Source of the DNA: Chitinophagaceae bacterium | GTDB taxonomy: Bacteria; Bacteroidota; Bacteroidia; Chitinophagales; Chitinophagaceae | Assembly (NCBI GenBank): GCA_016786965.1 | Contig: JAEUVL010000105.1 | Location: 1 to 8,574, forward strand | Direction of reading: 5' to 3' | Length of the DNA: 8,574 bases | In this document: piece after piece, positions 7,321 through 8,574 of the stretch | Layout of the letters: each line of letters begins with the position of its first letter | How positions within the stretch are numbered: position 1 is the stretch's first letter | Notes under the pieces: generated by a model | Databases searched by the model: none | The model's input: only the letters and a program-made list of their open reading frames with translations | What the model was told of the DNA's origin: nothing | Program-made: the position numbers and the translations under genes

Positions 7321-8574
7321 AAAAGTGGTCCAACCCACCTGCCCGCCGATGGAGGTTACATTGGTATTGCCAACACGAACACGGTCGCTGCTGGTAACCA
7401 CGGCATTATAGCCCAGCGCCATGGCATTGTCGTAAGTATTGGCGTTGGTTTCGCTGTTGTATCCTAAAAAAGTACAACCCGACCAGTTGCTGAATGCACT
7501 TCCGGCGCTGTACCCGATCGCTGTCAGGTTATCGGCCCCGGAGTCAAACAAAGTATACATACCGATGCCGGTATTGTAGCTGCCGGTATTGATAAACTGC
7601 AACGCATAAGAGCCCATGCCTACATTGTAATTACCGGAGAGATTGTTTCGCAGGGCCTGGTGACCCACAGCTGTGTTATGATTACCAGTGTTGAATTCAG
7701 CAGACGCTGCACCGCCCATATATGCCTCATACCCGATTGCTGTATTAAAATTAGTAAACGGTACATTGCTGTTATTGTATAAGGCCATTGCGCTGTACCC
7801 GATAGCCGTTCCATTGCTGCCCGCCACACATTCACGCAGTGTATACACACCGAAGGCCGTATTCCTGCTTCCGGTGGAACTGAACCGCATGGAGTTAGCG
7901 CCGCTGGCAGTATTGTCTTCCCCATCAGTATTACTATTTAGTGTTTGCCAGCCGGTGGCAGTATTCTGGCTGCCGGTAGTATTATCGTTCAGCGTCAGGT
8001 ATCCAAATCCCGCATTTCTGTTGCCTGTGCTGTTGGTAAAAAGTGAATGATAACCTGCAGCGGTATTATAATCTCCGGAGCTGTTGCCGTACAAAGCCTG
8101 GTATCCGACAGCACTGTTGCCAACCCCGGTATTGGAGGATGCACTGACAGACCCCCTCAGTGCTTCATAGCCGAATGCTACGCTGGTATTAGTAAAAGAG
8201 GCAAGTTGGCTGTTTACCTGCGACATTGCCCCATAGCCAAATGCCGTTCCGTTATTGCCACCTTGGTTTGAAAGCAGTGCAGACACGCCGAATGCAGTAT
8301 TGCGGTCGCCGTCTGCATTATTAAATAATGACTGAAAGCCGGCAGCTGTATTGTTCAAACCGGTTGTATTATCATTCAGCGATTGATAGCCGATAGCAGT
8401 ATTGTTATCACCACCGGTATTTGAAATAAGTGAGCTCCGGCCATAAGCCGTATTATTAAATCCGGTACTGTTGTTCAGCATGGATTGGTACCCAATGGCA
8501 GTATTGCCGGTACCGGTATTGGAAGAAGGCGTGGCAGCCCCCCGCAAGGCCTGGTAGCCGACCGCAATATTAGT
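6868..8574 (-). CDS. Repeat fibre protein with peptidase S74 intramolecular chaperone domain; 5' end beyond window
   Basis: The frame is open to the right edge (568 visible residues), so the start lies outside. The apparent start at 8547 is an internal TTG inside a repeat and should not be used. Visible residues 1 to about 355 are tandem units of the form NTA-x-GYQSL-x-x-NTTG-x-x. The S74/ICA chaperone domain begins at FSDGRFK (Ser419, Lys424) and includes LRPVSY (440-445) and GFIAQEVE (487-494); it ends near YAEFVVPLVKAMQEQ. A coiled coil closes the protein (about 531-568, Leu/Val heptads). S74 domains known from phage endosialidases and MYRF form trimers and cut themselves off at the conserved Ser. 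The repeats resemble the beta-roll head repeats of trimeric adhesins, so a surface fibre is likely. No T9SS tail is seen, so the export route is unknown. The next gene starts 22 bases downstream on the same strand. A prophage tail fibre is less likely because no phage genes are nearby. Confidence 0.88.
   Translation of the reverse strand, partial: TNIAVGYQALRGAATPSSNTGTGNTAIGYQSMLNNSTGFNNTAYGRSSLISNTGGDNNTAIGYQSLNDNTTGLNNTAAGFQSLFNNADGDRNTAFGVSALLSNQGGNNGTAFGYGAMSQVNSQLASFTNTSVAFGYEALRGSVSASSNTGVGNSAVGYQALYGNSSGDYNTAAGYHSLFTNSTGNRNAGFGYLTLNDNTTGSQNTATGWQTLNSNTDGEDNTASGANSMRFSSTGSRNTAFGVYTLRECVAGSNGTAIGYSAMALYNNSNVPFTNFNTAIGYEAYMGGAASAEFNTGNHNTAVGHQALRNNLSGNYNVGMGSYALQFINTGSYNTGIGMYTLFDSGADNLTAIGYSAGSAFSNWSGCTFLGYNSETNANTYDNAMALGYNAVVTSSDRVRVGNTNVTSIGGQVGWTTFSDGRFKMNINENIPGLEFILKLRPVSYNTNISALNDFIGVDEIRKIKEARGEKVVTDKSTAQEAIRHSGFIAQEVENAAKELGFDFSGVDVPKNAKDIYGIRYAEFVVPLVKAMQEQQVIIEEQTARNNQLQVQVDKLVKELELLKAKIK
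7510..8574 (-). repeat. Two-level tandem repeat: 17-residue (51 bp) units within 129/146-residue super-repeats
   Basis: With the Ala (or Gly) of the TA-x-G motif as anchor (visible residue numbers), units fall at 4, 26, 43, 60, 77, 94, 111, 133, 155, 172, 189, 206, 223, 240, 257, 279, 302, 319, 336 and 352. The step is 17 except for pairs of 22-23 residue steps around 4-26, 111-155 and 257-302. These long steps mark super-repeats at 8188-8574 and 7750-8187; a third copy starts at 7749 and decays near 7510. Confidence 0.8.

Noticed and set aside
8545..8547. TTG as the start codon of the S74 fibre gene
   Set aside because: The frame stays open to the window edge and the nine upstream codons read TNIAVGYQA, which fits the repeat pattern; the TTG is the Leu of YQALRG. 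The real start is outside the window.
7510..8574. Regular spacing of about 51 bp that could suggest a CRISPR-like array
   Set aside because: The repeats are degenerate, in frame without stops, and encode a conserved protein pattern; there are no identical repeats with unique spacers.
6868..8574. YadA-type trimeric autotransporter or prophage tail fibre
   Set aside because: The repeats resemble adhesin head repeats, but the C-terminus is an S74 chaperone and coiled coil with no membrane anchor barrel, and no phage structural genes are present.

Overview
The window looks like chromosomal DNA from a member of the Bacteroidota, most likely a Chitinophagaceae-type organism. It holds type IX secretion system (T9SS) sorting proteins of the PorV/PorU type, a secreted protein ending in a T9SS type A sorting domain, a promoter element of the Bacteroidota TAnnTTTG type, and no clear Shine-Dalgarno sequences at the starts. 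The lineage is an inference from gene content, not from any search.

Layout. (1) Positions 1-3514, minus strand: a two-gene unit. A complete PorV-family outer-membrane beta-barrel gene (porV2-like, 2402-3514) is followed after 32 bases by a C25 (gingipain-family) cysteine peptidase of the PorU sortase type (porU2-like). The peptidase starts at 2369 and runs off the left edge. (2) Positions 3515-3754: a 240-base divergent intergenic region with a plausible promoter and a GC-rich leader for the next gene. (3) Positions 3755-5032, plus strand: tyrS, a complete tyrosyl-tRNA synthetase. (4) Positions 5037-8574, minus strand: a second two-gene unit that converges on tyrS with only 4 bases between the stop codons. 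Its first gene (6868-8574, start beyond the right edge) encodes a long repeat fibre ending in a peptidase S74 intramolecular chaperone domain and a coiled coil. Its second gene (5037-6845) encodes a secreted parallel beta-helix protein with a T9SS C-terminal sorting domain.

How the genes may work together. PorV and PorU act as the shuttle and the sortase that carry T9SS cargo from the translocon, remove its C-terminal signal and attach it to the cell surface. The beta-helix protein is a typical cargo. The S74 fibre has no visible T9SS tail and probably forms a self-processed trimer. The housekeeping tyrS between the two surface modules is unrelated in function. The most distinctive structures are the two-level repeat of the S74 fibre (17-residue units inside 129- and 146-residue super-repeats), the hairpin built from both convergent stop codons, and the stand-alone porV2-porU2 pair.
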